Assembly: GCA_002839375.1 (NCBI GenBank)
Contig: PGXY01000003.1
Location: 95,863-159,862 of the forward strand
Direction of reading: 5' to 3'
Length of the DNA stretch: 64,000 nucleotides
Origin: Spirochaetae bacterium HGW-Spirochaetae-1
GTDB lineage: Bacteria > Spirochaetota > UBA4802 > UBA5550
The position numbers and the translations under genes are program-made. Positions 55,301-63,284 of the stretch are shown here, in pieces. A model generated the notes under the pieces. The model did no database searches. It saw only the letters and a list, made by a program, of their open reading frames with translations, and was not told the DNA's origin. Positions within the stretch are counted from its first letter, which is position 1, and each line of letters opens with the position of its first letter.

Positions 55301-56176
55301 CTGGGGAACAACTGCCATACCGGCCAGGCTGATAAGGGCATGAAGGGAGGCAAAGTACTGCGTGCCACCGGCATAACCGGAATAGAGATTCACCGCGATA
55401 CCCATAATGACAAGGACCAGGGCCACACCCTCATTATCAATGAACTTCAGGCCGGGAATTCCTCCAGCGCCGATAACGGCGAAGAGGAGCACGGCGCTGC
55501 CGGCGCTTCTCAACCACCGGGCCAGTTTCATCCATGAATCCTTTTTCCTTAGAAGTACATATGAGGCAAATAGCGCCAGTGCCACGAGTATTATCATACC
55601 AAAACGGAAAAGGGCCGACAGTGTCAGCAAAGCGTATATGCCGAGAAAGCCAACACCCATCACAAGGATGGCGGCGCCCAGGATACCCGTCCAGTTTTCC
55701 ACCAGTTGTTTTTCAAATTTGCTCCACAGCTCCGGATATGCTTCTTTTAAACGCCGCGGGATAAAACCGGCCCGTGTTCCTGCTGCCGACGGGGAAGTCT
55801 TAACCTTCATGTGCTCAACAGGCGGCACACTTACGGATTGCGTTTTCTTTTTGCTCACTGAATCAGAATCTTTCAGTGCTTCGCCACCCTGACTCACCGC
55901 CCTGAAAGCAGCCTCGGGAAGGGGCAGCACTTCCGGTGCGGGTGGAATAGGCGTTTTCTTCTCTGTCAATTTTTCCGGCGCTTTCCCGGTTTCAGCAGCC
56001 GCTGCTTCAGGTTTATGCACCACAACACCTTGTTCCATTTCGGCAGTCTTACTGCCTCCCTTCTCCAGAATCCTGATCTTATCTTCAAGACCACCTATTC
56101 TTTTATCCAGGTTCCGGCTCCGAAGCCAGAGGAAAAAAATGCAGACAAAAACGATAAATAGCAAGGTACTATCCAT
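52340..56176 (-). CDS. DUF2339 multi-helix membrane protein
   Basis: 1278 residues. One N-terminal helix, a coiled coil (LDKRIGGLEDKIRILEK), a Pro/Glu/Lys-rich linker of about 100 residues, then ELWSKFEKQLVENWTGILGAAILVMGVGF, which marks the DUF2339 family. More than thirty hydrophobic helices follow, in internally similar blocks (FWASMFNVTFLLSVQSVPSE against FHWIALFTIAFVLVSQAVPS). Function unknown; an envelope role is likely. Confidence 0.88.
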   Translation of the reverse strand: MDSTLLFIVFVCIFFLWLRSRNLDKRIGGLEDKIRILEKGGSKTAEMEQGVVVHKPEAAAAETGKAPEKLTEKKTPIPPAPEVLPLPEAAFRAVSQGGEALKDSDSVSKKKTQSVSVPPVEHMKVKTSPSAAGTRAGFIPRRLKEAYPELWSKFEKQLVENWTGILGAAILVMGVGFLGIYALLTLSALFRFGMIILVALALFASYVLLRKKDSWMKLARWLRSAGSAVLLFAVIGAGGIPGLKFIDNEGVALVLVIMGIAVNLYSGYAGGTQYFASLHALISLAGMAVVPQSSLTFIIAGIIVFFSIAIAFRSRWEYHLLVTITAFFAYHLYWHYISGYTAELMPVNMRIAGIATTLAVGIIAVFSHYRQIYKTERFETLPFVVHILNWTFLGVGLLFYSTGAKWNSLVLAFATVIIFFLAKHARTLGIRWLYVTDILISQSLALFTVISLSRWGFDTLMISATAYIEIIIFLLIVDREGDWILQKIGMALHHLSLLFLMGWSASIFDPADAPMAVKNSAVILAALLVETAFHLYAVGKNGESFDSPRAYLSREPVGRFSISGFIIPVMALLFWRYTFTYTWAAAVISAICIFLLVVRQLRQSNGIGMGLILLVPLIFIMAWRHILGTEDISKSAVMLYAAPVFLLAAVVIRASFVKTLDRYVKWPGVYLFSISLAVVLYAVLEPVSPMIPGPVWLTVSVIYLEVARFLRRKYALVLTGKGETDRYILHAAYAFIGLFVARYFMVDMQSELTIAGLQVRLMVEIFSVAVFLYWATVKPSAVDLLSWKYLHPLMWEMVLIFSVITLTIETPDVYHSLIWVSMAVFLLVIGNRFGAISRMRLYSVFLFWASMFNVTFLLSVQSVPSENWFDQAWLFGMITLVMQFIFAAALYKYSRLKDITLPAPVKFMESAAVFIVKQRNIVIYYTFSASILYAIYKFFNPVSPFIPGILWLIFSVMFLELARWMEARYGEALMQGDYIDNCLINSGYAFIAAFLIRHFLVHIQSEIHVGVFPVRLMIEIFALAVFTYWALTRKPEREKNYFGWDILHPLFWELIILFSMTVLIMEIPSRYHPLLWISAAIVLLLSGRIFQVKVSRFRFYSLIFHWIALFTIAFVLVSQAVPSTYFLDQVWFWGSAAIALQFLYIMLFHRFGELESLELPVAVAFMKSPISLVSRHRNLIIYYPFFVSIALFIRKSFDETLHTLLWVVESFAIFVVSVILKENHFRYLAMGVLALCLIRLLIYDLARSGTVIKGIVFVCVGLLMLAMNIIYNKYRDRF

Positions 56177-56362
56177 TATGGCAACCCCGTTGAACTTTCA
56201 GATTACATTAACCGCGACAAATGGGCAGCAGCATTTTCTCATAGCTTGTTAAGGCTGAAATAGCAAGAATTATTTCAACTTTTATTTTAAGAGCTGTGCA
56301 GGATATTTCCGGCAGGTAATTATTCGCCTTTAGTTATTTCGCCATGCCTGGATACTTACGGG

Positions 56363-56596
56363 CTACAGCTTTCTTATAAGATCAATCAGTTTACCTTTGA
56401 GCTCAATCTGATCATTAATATTTTTATAGCTGCGAATATACTTTTCCAGATATTCCGTGAGTCTTCCATTGACCTCAATATCGTGCTTCCCCATTTCCCC
56501 AGCCGGGACCTTTCCTGAATCGGCATTACACCCGGTCAGTGCATCAAGACCAGCTATAGTATCATTTCCGAACAGGGACTGCTGACTCTGTTTCAT
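56363..56596 (-). CDS. Small soluble protein of unknown function
   Basis: 77 residues with AGGAGG 7 nt before the ATG, hence probably real. Polar N-terminal half, helical C-terminal half (LTEYLEKYIRSYKNINDQIE). No family recognised. Confidence 0.55.
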   Translation of the reverse strand: MKQSQQSLFGNDTIAGLDALTGCNADSGKVPAGEMGKHDIEVNGRLTEYLEKYIRSYKNINDQIELKGKLIDLIRKL

Positions 56597-56712
56597 GACC
56601 GCGCCTCCTGATCCTCAATCTGTTTTAATTATCGTATAAAAGGGCGTGAAGAATAACCTGAAGCGGCCTGTTTGGATTATATTTTTGCGGTACATGCAGA
56701 ATGGTATATGTT

Positions 56713-56758
56713 CATTACACGCCATGTGCTCTCCATGGGGAATACATGGCGTGTAATG
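56713..56758. repeat. 15-bp inverted repeat hairpin
   Basis: CATTACACGCCATGT (56713-56727) is exactly complementary to 56744-56758 around a 16-nt loop that itself contains CCATGG. It lies 39 bp past the RND stop codon. No T-run follows on the minus strand, so termination, RNA stabilisation or a dispersed repeat are all possible. Confidence 0.6.
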
Positions 56759-56796
56759 CCGGGGAAACAGTGAGAGGTCAGAAAATATCTTCTTTT

Positions 56797-59700
56797 TTAC
56801 TTCTTTTTAACCGGGGGCTTCCCCTTCTTTGACGGCTTACCACGCTGGATTGCGTCGACCAAATCGTGAGTAATTTCATTTTTCAGCCGGGCCACCAGGT
56901 CCGCTTCAACCTTACTCTCAATTTCTTTCTCCAGTTCCAGTTTGGCCGTTTCGGAAAGCTCCTCGCGGGGTTTCTCCTGATATTCTTCCTTAAATATAAG
57001 CTGGCGAATATCCGACAACATGACATAGAGTATGGGCGTGCCTATAAGCGTAATCAGGGTCCCGAAGACAAGACCATAGGAGAGGGAAAGAGCCATGGGC
57101 TTCAGGAAAGGGTCATATCCGCCAATACCATAAGCCGTTGGCATGAGCCCCAGTACCGTGGTAATGGTGGTAAGAAATATGGGACGCAGCCTCGTGGCCC
57201 CCGCCTCAACACAGGCCTCTACGGGATGCAGGCCTTCAACACGTTTCTTCTGTATAAAATCAACTAGCACGATGGAATCATTGACAACGACACCGGCCAG
57301 TCCTACCACTCCCATAAGGGCGAGAAAGGAAATGGGGAGACCATGAAAAAAGAAAGTCCAGATAACACCTATCAGTGTCATGGGAATAACCATGACGATA
57401 ATGAGGGGATGCACCAGCGACCTGAAAAGGGCAACGAGAATGATATATATAGCCACAAAGGCAATGACAAAGGACTTCATAAGGTCCTCAACGGATTCCT
57501 GTGTGTCCTTGAATTCACCTTCATAGCTCACGGCATATCCGGGATAACGTTGTTCAATTCCTTCAAATTTTTTCGTTAACATACGGTTCACCGTAACCGA
57601 TGTTACACCCTTGGCATGCTCGTCGATGTCAGCCGTGACATTGACGACACGCCGGTAATCCTTACGGGTAATAAGGGACATGCCCTGGGTTGTTTCAAAA
57701 TGGGCAATCCGCGACAGGGGTATGAGGTTCCCCATGCGGTTCGCGATCTTGATATTCTGGAGACTTGCCACCCTGTTTTTAATGCCTTCGGGAAAATTGA
57801 CCCTCACATCGATAACCTCGTCGGTCTTTCTGATACTTGTGGCAACGGTACCCTCGTAACAGGAGCGGACGGTTGAGGCCACATCGTACACCGTGATACC
57901 GGCGATGGCCGCTGTTCTCTCATCAACCACTACGCGTATTTCGTCCTTCTTGTCTTCAAAGTCGTCCTTGATATCCTTCAAACCTTTTATCGTATGCAGG
58001 TAGGTTTTAAAATCACCGGATATTTTCCTGAGTACATCAAAATCATCACCTTTGATGGTGACCTGCACGGGCTTCCCCACGGGAGGACCATTGGCTATAT
58101 AAGCAAATTCCAGCTTGGTAAACTCTTTTTTAAAAGGAGCACATTTTTTCCGCACCTCGTCGATTATTTCATCGGCCTTACGTTTTCGGTTTTGTTCAGG
58201 CGTTAAATAAATCATAACGATACCATAGTTGGAACCGCGCTTTGTGTTGGGATCATTAGGCTGCTCCTGAAGAATCCCGGCGCTGGCCGTATAGGTATCA
58301 AGATCGATTGCAGGCAACTCTCCCACGACCTTCTCCACAAGGCCCAGTTTTCGGCTCATATCCTGAACAAGCGTCCCCGAGGTTGCTTCGGCCTTTACCA
58401 CGGCTATTTCGACACCGCCCTGGGGAAACAGTATAAACTTTATATGCGTCACGGCAAAAATAATGGACGCGATAAAAAACACGCTGATCAGAAACAGTGA
58501 CTTATACCGGTTCGTAAGAATAACTGAGATAAAGGCCTTGTATTTGTTCATGAAAAAAACATGAAGACCTCCTTCCTCGTCCTTCAGGGCCTTGTGATTA
58601 CTCCTGTCCTTTTCGATGTCCTTGATATGGGAGGGCAAAATGAACATGCACTCGATCCATGAGGCCAATAGAGCTACAATAACCACGGCAGGCAGAGTCC
58701 ACATGAACTTGCCCATGATACCCTTCATTAGAATAAGAGGCGAAAAGGCCACGACAGTGGTGAGAATTGTACCCATGACGGGAATAATAACCTCACTGGT
58801 ACCGTTAACCACGGCCTGTTTCACGGACTCTCCTTCCTCCATGTGCCGGTAGATATTTTCCGCCACGACAATAGCATCATCGACGAGCATACCCAGCACC
58901 ATGATGAGACCGAACATGGACATAAGATTGATACTGATACCATACCAGGCCATCCAGATAAAGGTGGCAAAAAAGGCCGTTGGTATGCCAAGGGCCGTAA
59001 CAATTGATATACGCCATCCCAGTGTGATAAGAAGCGAAAGGACTACCAGGGTGAAACCGATAATTCCGTTGGTCACCAGAACATTCAGCCTGCGCTTTAC
59101 ATAATATGAGAAGTCCCTGTATATTGAGATGTTATACTCTTTAGGCAGTATCTTCTTGAATTTATCAACCTCCACCATGACACTGTCCACCAGCGTTATA
59201 ATGTCGGCCGATTCTTTTTTCACCACGGTAAGAGCGATGGATTTTTCCCCCCGGGTCTTATTGATAACGGTTTCCTCTTCGAAGGAGTCACGAACCTGGG
59301 CAACATCACCTATGGTGACCCAGTTTCCCATATCGTTAGCCCTGATGAGGACTTTCCTTATTTCATCAACGTTCTTAACCTCACCCACAGTGCGGATCAG
59401 AACCTCCCGGCCATCCTCCTTAATAACACCTCCGGGAAAATCCAGGCTCTTCCTGGACAGGGCAAGTATAACCTCATTGATGGCTACGTGATATGAATCA
59501 AGCAATCCGGGTTTTACATCTATAATCATCTCCCTGTCGCGGTATCCTTTTTTGTCCACCTTGGCCACGCCGCTTACATCGACAATTTTATCCTCCAGCA
59601 TTTTGGCGTACCGGCGCAGCTCAAATTCCTGCGCATCATTGTTTACACCGTTTTTGCTGAAAATAGAAATTTCAATGATAGGCTGCTGCTTCGTATTGAG

Positions 59701-60093
59701 TTCCCGTACATCGGGGTCCTCGGCATCATCGGGCATATCATCAACCTTGTCTACGGCATTCTTTATATCATTGATCGTCTTATCCTTGTTGTCCAGGTCG
59801 GGGTCCAGCTGGATAGCGATAACGGACCGTGACTCCAGAGAACTGGCATGAATCTGCTTGATACCATCCACTTCGCGCAATTCATCCTCTACAGGCTTGG
59901 TGATGTGCTTCTCCACATCCGCAGGTGTTGCTCCGGGATAGACCGTTGTGATAAGGACCCAGTCAAAATCAACATTGGGAAAGGCCTCCCTTTTGGCGGA
60001 AAAAATAAAAACGAGGCCCGCGATGAGGAGTCCTACAGTAAAGATATTAACCAGCAGTGATCTTTCAGCAAAATAGGCAACGAGACGTTTCAT
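56797..60093 (-). CDS. RND-family efflux permease
   Basis: 1098 residues, a full two-fold RND pump. Proton-relay aspartates occur in GMLVDDAIVVAENIYRH, the second half has GVVVNDSIVLVDFI, and large periplasmic loops lie after TM1 and TM7. The tail is Lys/Pro-rich (PSKKGKPPVKKK), which is unusual. No membrane-fusion protein or outer-membrane channel gene lies within the window, so it may work with unlinked partners. The substrate is unknown. Confidence 0.92.
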   Translation of the reverse strand: MKRLVAYFAERSLLVNIFTVGLLIAGLVFIFSAKREAFPNVDFDWVLITTVYPGATPADVEKHITKPVEDELREVDGIKQIHASSLESRSVIAIQLDPDLDNKDKTINDIKNAVDKVDDMPDDAEDPDVRELNTKQQPIIEISIFSKNGVNNDAQEFELRRYAKMLEDKIVDVSGVAKVDKKGYRDREMIIDVKPGLLDSYHVAINEVILALSRKSLDFPGGVIKEDGREVLIRTVGEVKNVDEIRKVLIRANDMGNWVTIGDVAQVRDSFEEETVINKTRGEKSIALTVVKKESADIITLVDSVMVEVDKFKKILPKEYNISIYRDFSYYVKRRLNVLVTNGIIGFTLVVLSLLITLGWRISIVTALGIPTAFFATFIWMAWYGISINLMSMFGLIMVLGMLVDDAIVVAENIYRHMEEGESVKQAVVNGTSEVIIPVMGTILTTVVAFSPLILMKGIMGKFMWTLPAVVIVALLASWIECMFILPSHIKDIEKDRSNHKALKDEEGGLHVFFMNKYKAFISVILTNRYKSLFLISVFFIASIIFAVTHIKFILFPQGGVEIAVVKAEATSGTLVQDMSRKLGLVEKVVGELPAIDLDTYTASAGILQEQPNDPNTKRGSNYGIVMIYLTPEQNRKRKADEIIDEVRKKCAPFKKEFTKLEFAYIANGPPVGKPVQVTIKGDDFDVLRKISGDFKTYLHTIKGLKDIKDDFEDKKDEIRVVVDERTAAIAGITVYDVASTVRSCYEGTVATSIRKTDEVIDVRVNFPEGIKNRVASLQNIKIANRMGNLIPLSRIAHFETTQGMSLITRKDYRRVVNVTADIDEHAKGVTSVTVNRMLTKKFEGIEQRYPGYAVSYEGEFKDTQESVEDLMKSFVIAFVAIYIILVALFRSLVHPLIIVMVIPMTLIGVIWTFFFHGLPISFLALMGVVGLAGVVVNDSIVLVDFIQKKRVEGLHPVEACVEAGATRLRPIFLTTITTVLGLMPTAYGIGGYDPFLKPMALSLSYGLVFGTLITLIGTPILYVMLSDIRQLIFKEEYQEKPREELSETAKLELEKEIESKVEADLVARLKNEITHDLVDAIQRGKPSKKGKPPVKKK

Positions 60094-60185
60094 AGGATTT
60101 TATCCATTTGTTAGTTTTTTATGGCAATATATATATTCTCCTCATCAAGTCACTTCAGACGGTTCTTATTACCAAGGAAAAGGCT

Positions 60186-60385
60186 GCCGCAGAGACACAG
60201 AGCCACGGAGAATGAGGAAAATTAATTAAATGTATGATTCATTGCCCGTATGGAAATGTCTGTCAAGAAATAATTTACAATCGTATACAATTAAGAATAT
60301 ATTGGGAAATATTAATAAATGACACTTTATATTTCAATTTTGTACCTTTATCGTCAGGCCACGCTCTCTGTGTCTCCGTCGTGGC
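60186..60385. repeat. Possible small dispersed element with inverted GAGACACAGAG ends
   Basis: GAGACACAGAG (60192-60202) and its exact complement CTCTGTGTCTC (60366-60376) bracket 163 bp of AT-rich DNA. The left copy sits in GCCGCAGAGACACAGAGCC; the right copy is flanked by GCCACG/CGTGGC (60358-60363, 60380-60385). It fills most of the 300-bp gap between the RND and dinB genes; I see no gene in it. Confidence 0.45.
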
Positions 60386-60393
60386 TGCTTTAT

Positions 60394-61503
60394 CTACTGT
60401 GCGTACATGCGGGCAAAACTCAGGTTTTCCCTGAAGGGCAAAAGGAGCTGGATATCGACGGAGCCCTTTTCAATCTCCCTGTCGAAACCGGAAACGGAAA
60501 TTCCCAGAAGCCTTACAAGCCTGTCCCCGGCCTCTGTTCTGTCGAGGAGAAGTGGTATATGTCGTATAATGTCTTCCGCCGTTGTGATGCTTTCAGCAAG
60601 GGTCAGGCTTCTCGTGCAGGATACAAAATCATGGTATTTAACTTTAAGTGTAACGGTTCTTCCCCGGATTTGCATCTCCTCCATCATGCCGCCGACCTGG
60701 CGGGCAAGATCTTCGACTATACCCAGCATGGCTTCCCGGTCGCTCATATCCTTCTGAAAAGTCGTTTCTTTCCCGATAGATTTTCTCTCATGGCATGGTT
60801 CAACATCACGACAATCCCGGCCATGGGCTATTTCGTAATACCATTCACCGGACTTGCCGAAAAACCGTACAAGCGTATGGCGGTCCATTCTCCTCAGGTC
60901 AGCACCGGTATGGACTCCCATATCCTTCATCCGTTTTTCCGTTGCCTTGCCGATGCCGTGAAATTTACCGATGGGAAGAGAGCTGATAAAATCATCGGCA
61001 CGATCGGGAGTCACCACGGTGATGCCATTGGGTTTGTTGAAATCCGATGCCACCTTTGCCAGGAACTTATTATACGAGACACCGGCTGAAGCCGTAAGAT
61101 GCGTTACATTATAAATCTTCTTCCTGATTTCGTCGGCTATCCATGTCGCGGAAGGTATGTTGGGCCTGTTCTCCGTCACATCGAGGTATGCTTCATCGAG
61201 AGAAAGGGGCTCCACCAGATCGGTATACTCATGAAATATCTCCTGTATCTGTTCCGAAACTTCATGATATGCATCAAATCTTCCGCGCACAAAAACAGCC
61301 TGCGGACAGAGCCGGTACGCCATACTGGACGGCATGGCCGAATGAATGCCGAATCTCCGGGCTTCATAGGAACAGGCGGCAACTACTCCCCTGCTGTCAG
61401 GCGGTCCTCCTACAATGACAGGCCTTCCCCGCAACGCCCGGTTATCACGCTGCTCGACGGCAGCGAAGAAGGCATCCATGTCGATGTGGATAATTTTTTT
61501 CAT
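60394..61503 (-). CDS. dinB: DNA polymerase IV (Y family)
   Basis: 369 residues. Catalytic acids Asp8 (IIHIDMDAFFAAVEQ) and Asp103-Glu104 (SLDEAYLD), steric-gate Phe13, RGRPVIVGG, and CSYEARRFGIHSAMP are all typical. Near the end DIQLLLPF is a beta-clamp binding motif. Translesion synthesis past damaged bases. No LexA box was noticed upstream. Confidence 0.95.
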   Translation of the reverse strand: MKKIIHIDMDAFFAAVEQRDNRALRGRPVIVGGPPDSRGVVAACSYEARRFGIHSAMPSSMAYRLCPQAVFVRGRFDAYHEVSEQIQEIFHEYTDLVEPLSLDEAYLDVTENRPNIPSATWIADEIRKKIYNVTHLTASAGVSYNKFLAKVASDFNKPNGITVVTPDRADDFISSLPIGKFHGIGKATEKRMKDMGVHTGADLRRMDRHTLVRFFGKSGEWYYEIAHGRDCRDVEPCHERKSIGKETTFQKDMSDREAMLGIVEDLARQVGGMMEEMQIRGRTVTLKVKYHDFVSCTRSLTLAESITTAEDIIRHIPLLLDRTEAGDRLVRLLGISVSGFDREIEKGSVDIQLLLPFRENLSFARMYAQ

Positions 61504-61582
61504 AATTTAATCCAACAACCCCGGCGAATTCACATTCCCTTTTTAAGAATCAGGTGTCGCCACCCCTGAGAGGGGTTTAACA

Positions 61583-61942
61583 CTATCTGGTTTCAAGTTC
61601 GTGATATATTTTCTTTAATACATTATCAATAGAATTTTCTATTTCTCTATTGCTAATACGAAGAGTTTTTATATCGACACCCTGGAGAAACATATCTCTA
61701 TATTCATCATAGTCCTTCCTTCTGTTGTGGATTTCCCCATCAACTTCCACAGCCAGTTTTTTCTCATGACAATAAAAATCCAAAATATAGCGATAGACAG
61801 GATGCTGACACCTAAACCGATATCCACCAAGTTTTCTTTTTCTTATTTGTTCCCATAATAAATTCTCAGCATAGGTTAAACTGATCCTCATTCCCCTGGC
61901 AAGTTGAATCACATATCCTGGTGTTTTTAACTTTTGAGTCAT
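61583..61942 (-). CDS. DUF559 family nuclease-like protein
   Basis: 119 residues from ATG 61942. Family hallmarks: AENLLWEQIRKRKLGGYRFR, DFYCHEKKLAVEVDGEIH. These give a restriction-endonuclease-like (VSR-like) site with Glu26, Asp55, Glu66 and Asp68. Such genes often sit beside GC-rich tandem repeats in environmental genomes, as here. Biological role unclear. Confidence 0.85.
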   Translation of the reverse strand: MTQKLKTPGYVIQLARGMRISLTYAENLLWEQIRKRKLGGYRFRCQHPVYRYILDFYCHEKKLAVEVDGEIHNRRKDYDEYRDMFLQGVDIKTLRISNREIENSIDNVLKKIYHELETR

Positions 61943-61970
61943 CAGCAATCTTTATATCCTATCCTTATTT

Positions 61971-62057
61971 AAGTCCCCCTCTGGGGGATTTAGGGGGGTA
62001 AGTCCCCCTCTGGGGGATTTAGGGGGGCAAGTCCCCCTCTGGGGGATTTAGGGGGCT
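61971..62057. repeat. Three tandem 29-bp GC-rich repeats
   Basis: Copies at 61971-61999, 62000-62028 and 62029-62057, each beginning AAGTCCCCCTCTGGGGG and ending in a G-run; they differ only in the last two positions. Each unit contains a CCCCC-TCT-GGGGG hairpin and a GGGGATTTAGGGGG G-rich strand. There are no spacers. They fill the gap upstream of the DUF559 gene and cover the stop codon of the GxxExxY gene. Confidence 0.9.
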
Positions 62058-62466
62058 ATGCACAAACCGAATACGGTACTTCCTCACCGTGCCGCATATC
62101 TCTCCCCTCACCCATCTTTCGGCACATCTCCGGCGCTGTGCCGAAATTAAGCAGTATCCCCGCCTCGCAGCACGTGGCCAGAACAGCATTTTCTATTCCA
62201 TATTCATCGGCATCGGCCAAAAAGGGATCGGCTTTTATTGATACAATGATCCTGTTATTTATCACCAGGTCCGTATCATAGGTTCCGACTATAATCCCTT
62301 CATAGTAAACGTTCAGGGCATGATCGATTCTGTATTCAATATGCATACAGTCCAGCTCCACCATGAAGGCCCGAAGATAGATATCCCGTGCAAAGCCGTA
62401 TCCCAAAGTATTATACACCCGGTAGAAGGCCTCACTAATTCTGTTTATCGTGTCAATTTTTTTCAC
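62056..62466 (-). CDS. GxxExxY-family protein with degenerate signature
   Basis: 136 residues from GTG 62466, with AGGAGG 6 nt upstream. The fold alignment is clear (AFYRVYNTLGYGFARDIYL, DTDLVINNRIIVSIKA, LLNFG), but the GxxExxY motif reads GFARDIY (Arg27 for Glu) and the usual VELKA is VSIKA (Ser76 for Glu; Lys78 kept). These Glu residues are expected to be important for the nuclease-like site, so it is probably inactive. The stop codon falls inside the third 29-bp repeat. Confidence 0.8.
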   Translation of the reverse strand: MKKIDTINRISEAFYRVYNTLGYGFARDIYLRAFMVELDCMHIEYRIDHALNVYYEGIIVGTYDTDLVINNRIIVSIKADPFLADADEYGIENAVLATCCEAGILLNFGTAPEMCRKMGEGRDMRHGEEVPYSVCA

Positions 62467-62501
62467 CTGTAACCTCCTGTAGAACTCTCATCCATGAAAG
62501 A

Positions 62502-63284
62502 TTATTCTCTAATAGCATCAAAAAGCTCCGCATCGCCGGGTATATCGAACTTCACACCGCGACGCGCCAGGATCCGTGCCGCCACCATGTACACCGACAG
62601 GGCGTCGGCCCTGCAATAGGCGACAAGCTTATCCCGGGCGCTCCTGTCCCCGGCCTGCCACCGGTAGTAAAGATCAACGGCTTCAAATCCGTCCACGTCC
62701 TTAATTTCCCCGGGACGCCTGATATTTATTTCTTTCTCAATCGATTTGAGGCCGCCGCGGTACCCTTCGTGATACGCCACCCAGCGCAGGTCAACATGGG
62801 GACACGATATTTCCGGAATATTAAAGGTCTTTTCAATGAAGGGAATATCAAAGCAGTTGCCGTTGAAGGTCACCAGGAGCTCGGAATCATCGACGAGCAT
62901 AAGAAAATCGTCGAGGTTCTCACCATGTACAAAAGAATACATCTTCCCCCGATGCCAGGCGGCTATGACCGATGCGTGATTGTAGTGCCATGACAATCCC
63001 GTAGTCTCGATATCAAACCAGGTAGCCCGGTCAAAATACTGGGCCAGTATACGCCAGTGTTCCCTGGCAGGATAGGCATTGACAAAATAAGCTATATCCC
63101 CCGTGGCCAGGGCCTCCCTGCTCCGCTCCAGCGTATCGATGACTCTCCGGAGACGCGCTCCCTTCATGGGAATTCTCCCGGTCTCCTCAAGGCAATCGTC
63201 CCAGTTGGAGAGACCCAGTTCCCTGAAGCGTGTTTCAGTCCGTGGACCGATGCCGGGACAGTGTAACAGACATTCCGATATCAA
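62502..63284 (-). CDS. mrfB: MrfB-like (YprB) DEDD exonuclease
   Basis: 260 residues; starts with TTG overlapping the helicase stop (TTGA), with GGGAG 8 nt upstream. An N-terminal helix-hairpin-helix-like part (PGIGPRTETRFRELG) precedes an RNase H-like exonuclease: Asp91/Glu93 (FDIETTGL), Asp146 (FNGNCFDIPFI) and Asp227 with Tyr223 (YCRADAL, DEDDy form). In Bacillus subtilis MrfA and MrfB act in mitomycin-damage repair; the shared operon here supports that role. Confidence 0.85.
   Translation of the reverse strand: MISECLLHCPGIGPRTETRFRELGLSNWDDCLEETGRIPMKGARLRRVIDTLERSREALATGDIAYFVNAYPAREHWRILAQYFDRATWFDIETTGLSWHYNHASVIAAWHRGKMYSFVHGENLDDFLMLVDDSELLVTFNGNCFDIPFIEKTFNIPEISCPHVDLRWVAYHEGYRGGLKSIEKEINIRRPGEIKDVDGFEAVDLYYRWQAGDRSARDKLVAYCRADALSVYMVAARILARRGVKFDIPGDAELFDAIRE

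Noticed and set aside
61971-62057. CRISPR array from three 29-bp repeats
   Set aside because: The units abut directly with no spacers, and no cas genes are near.
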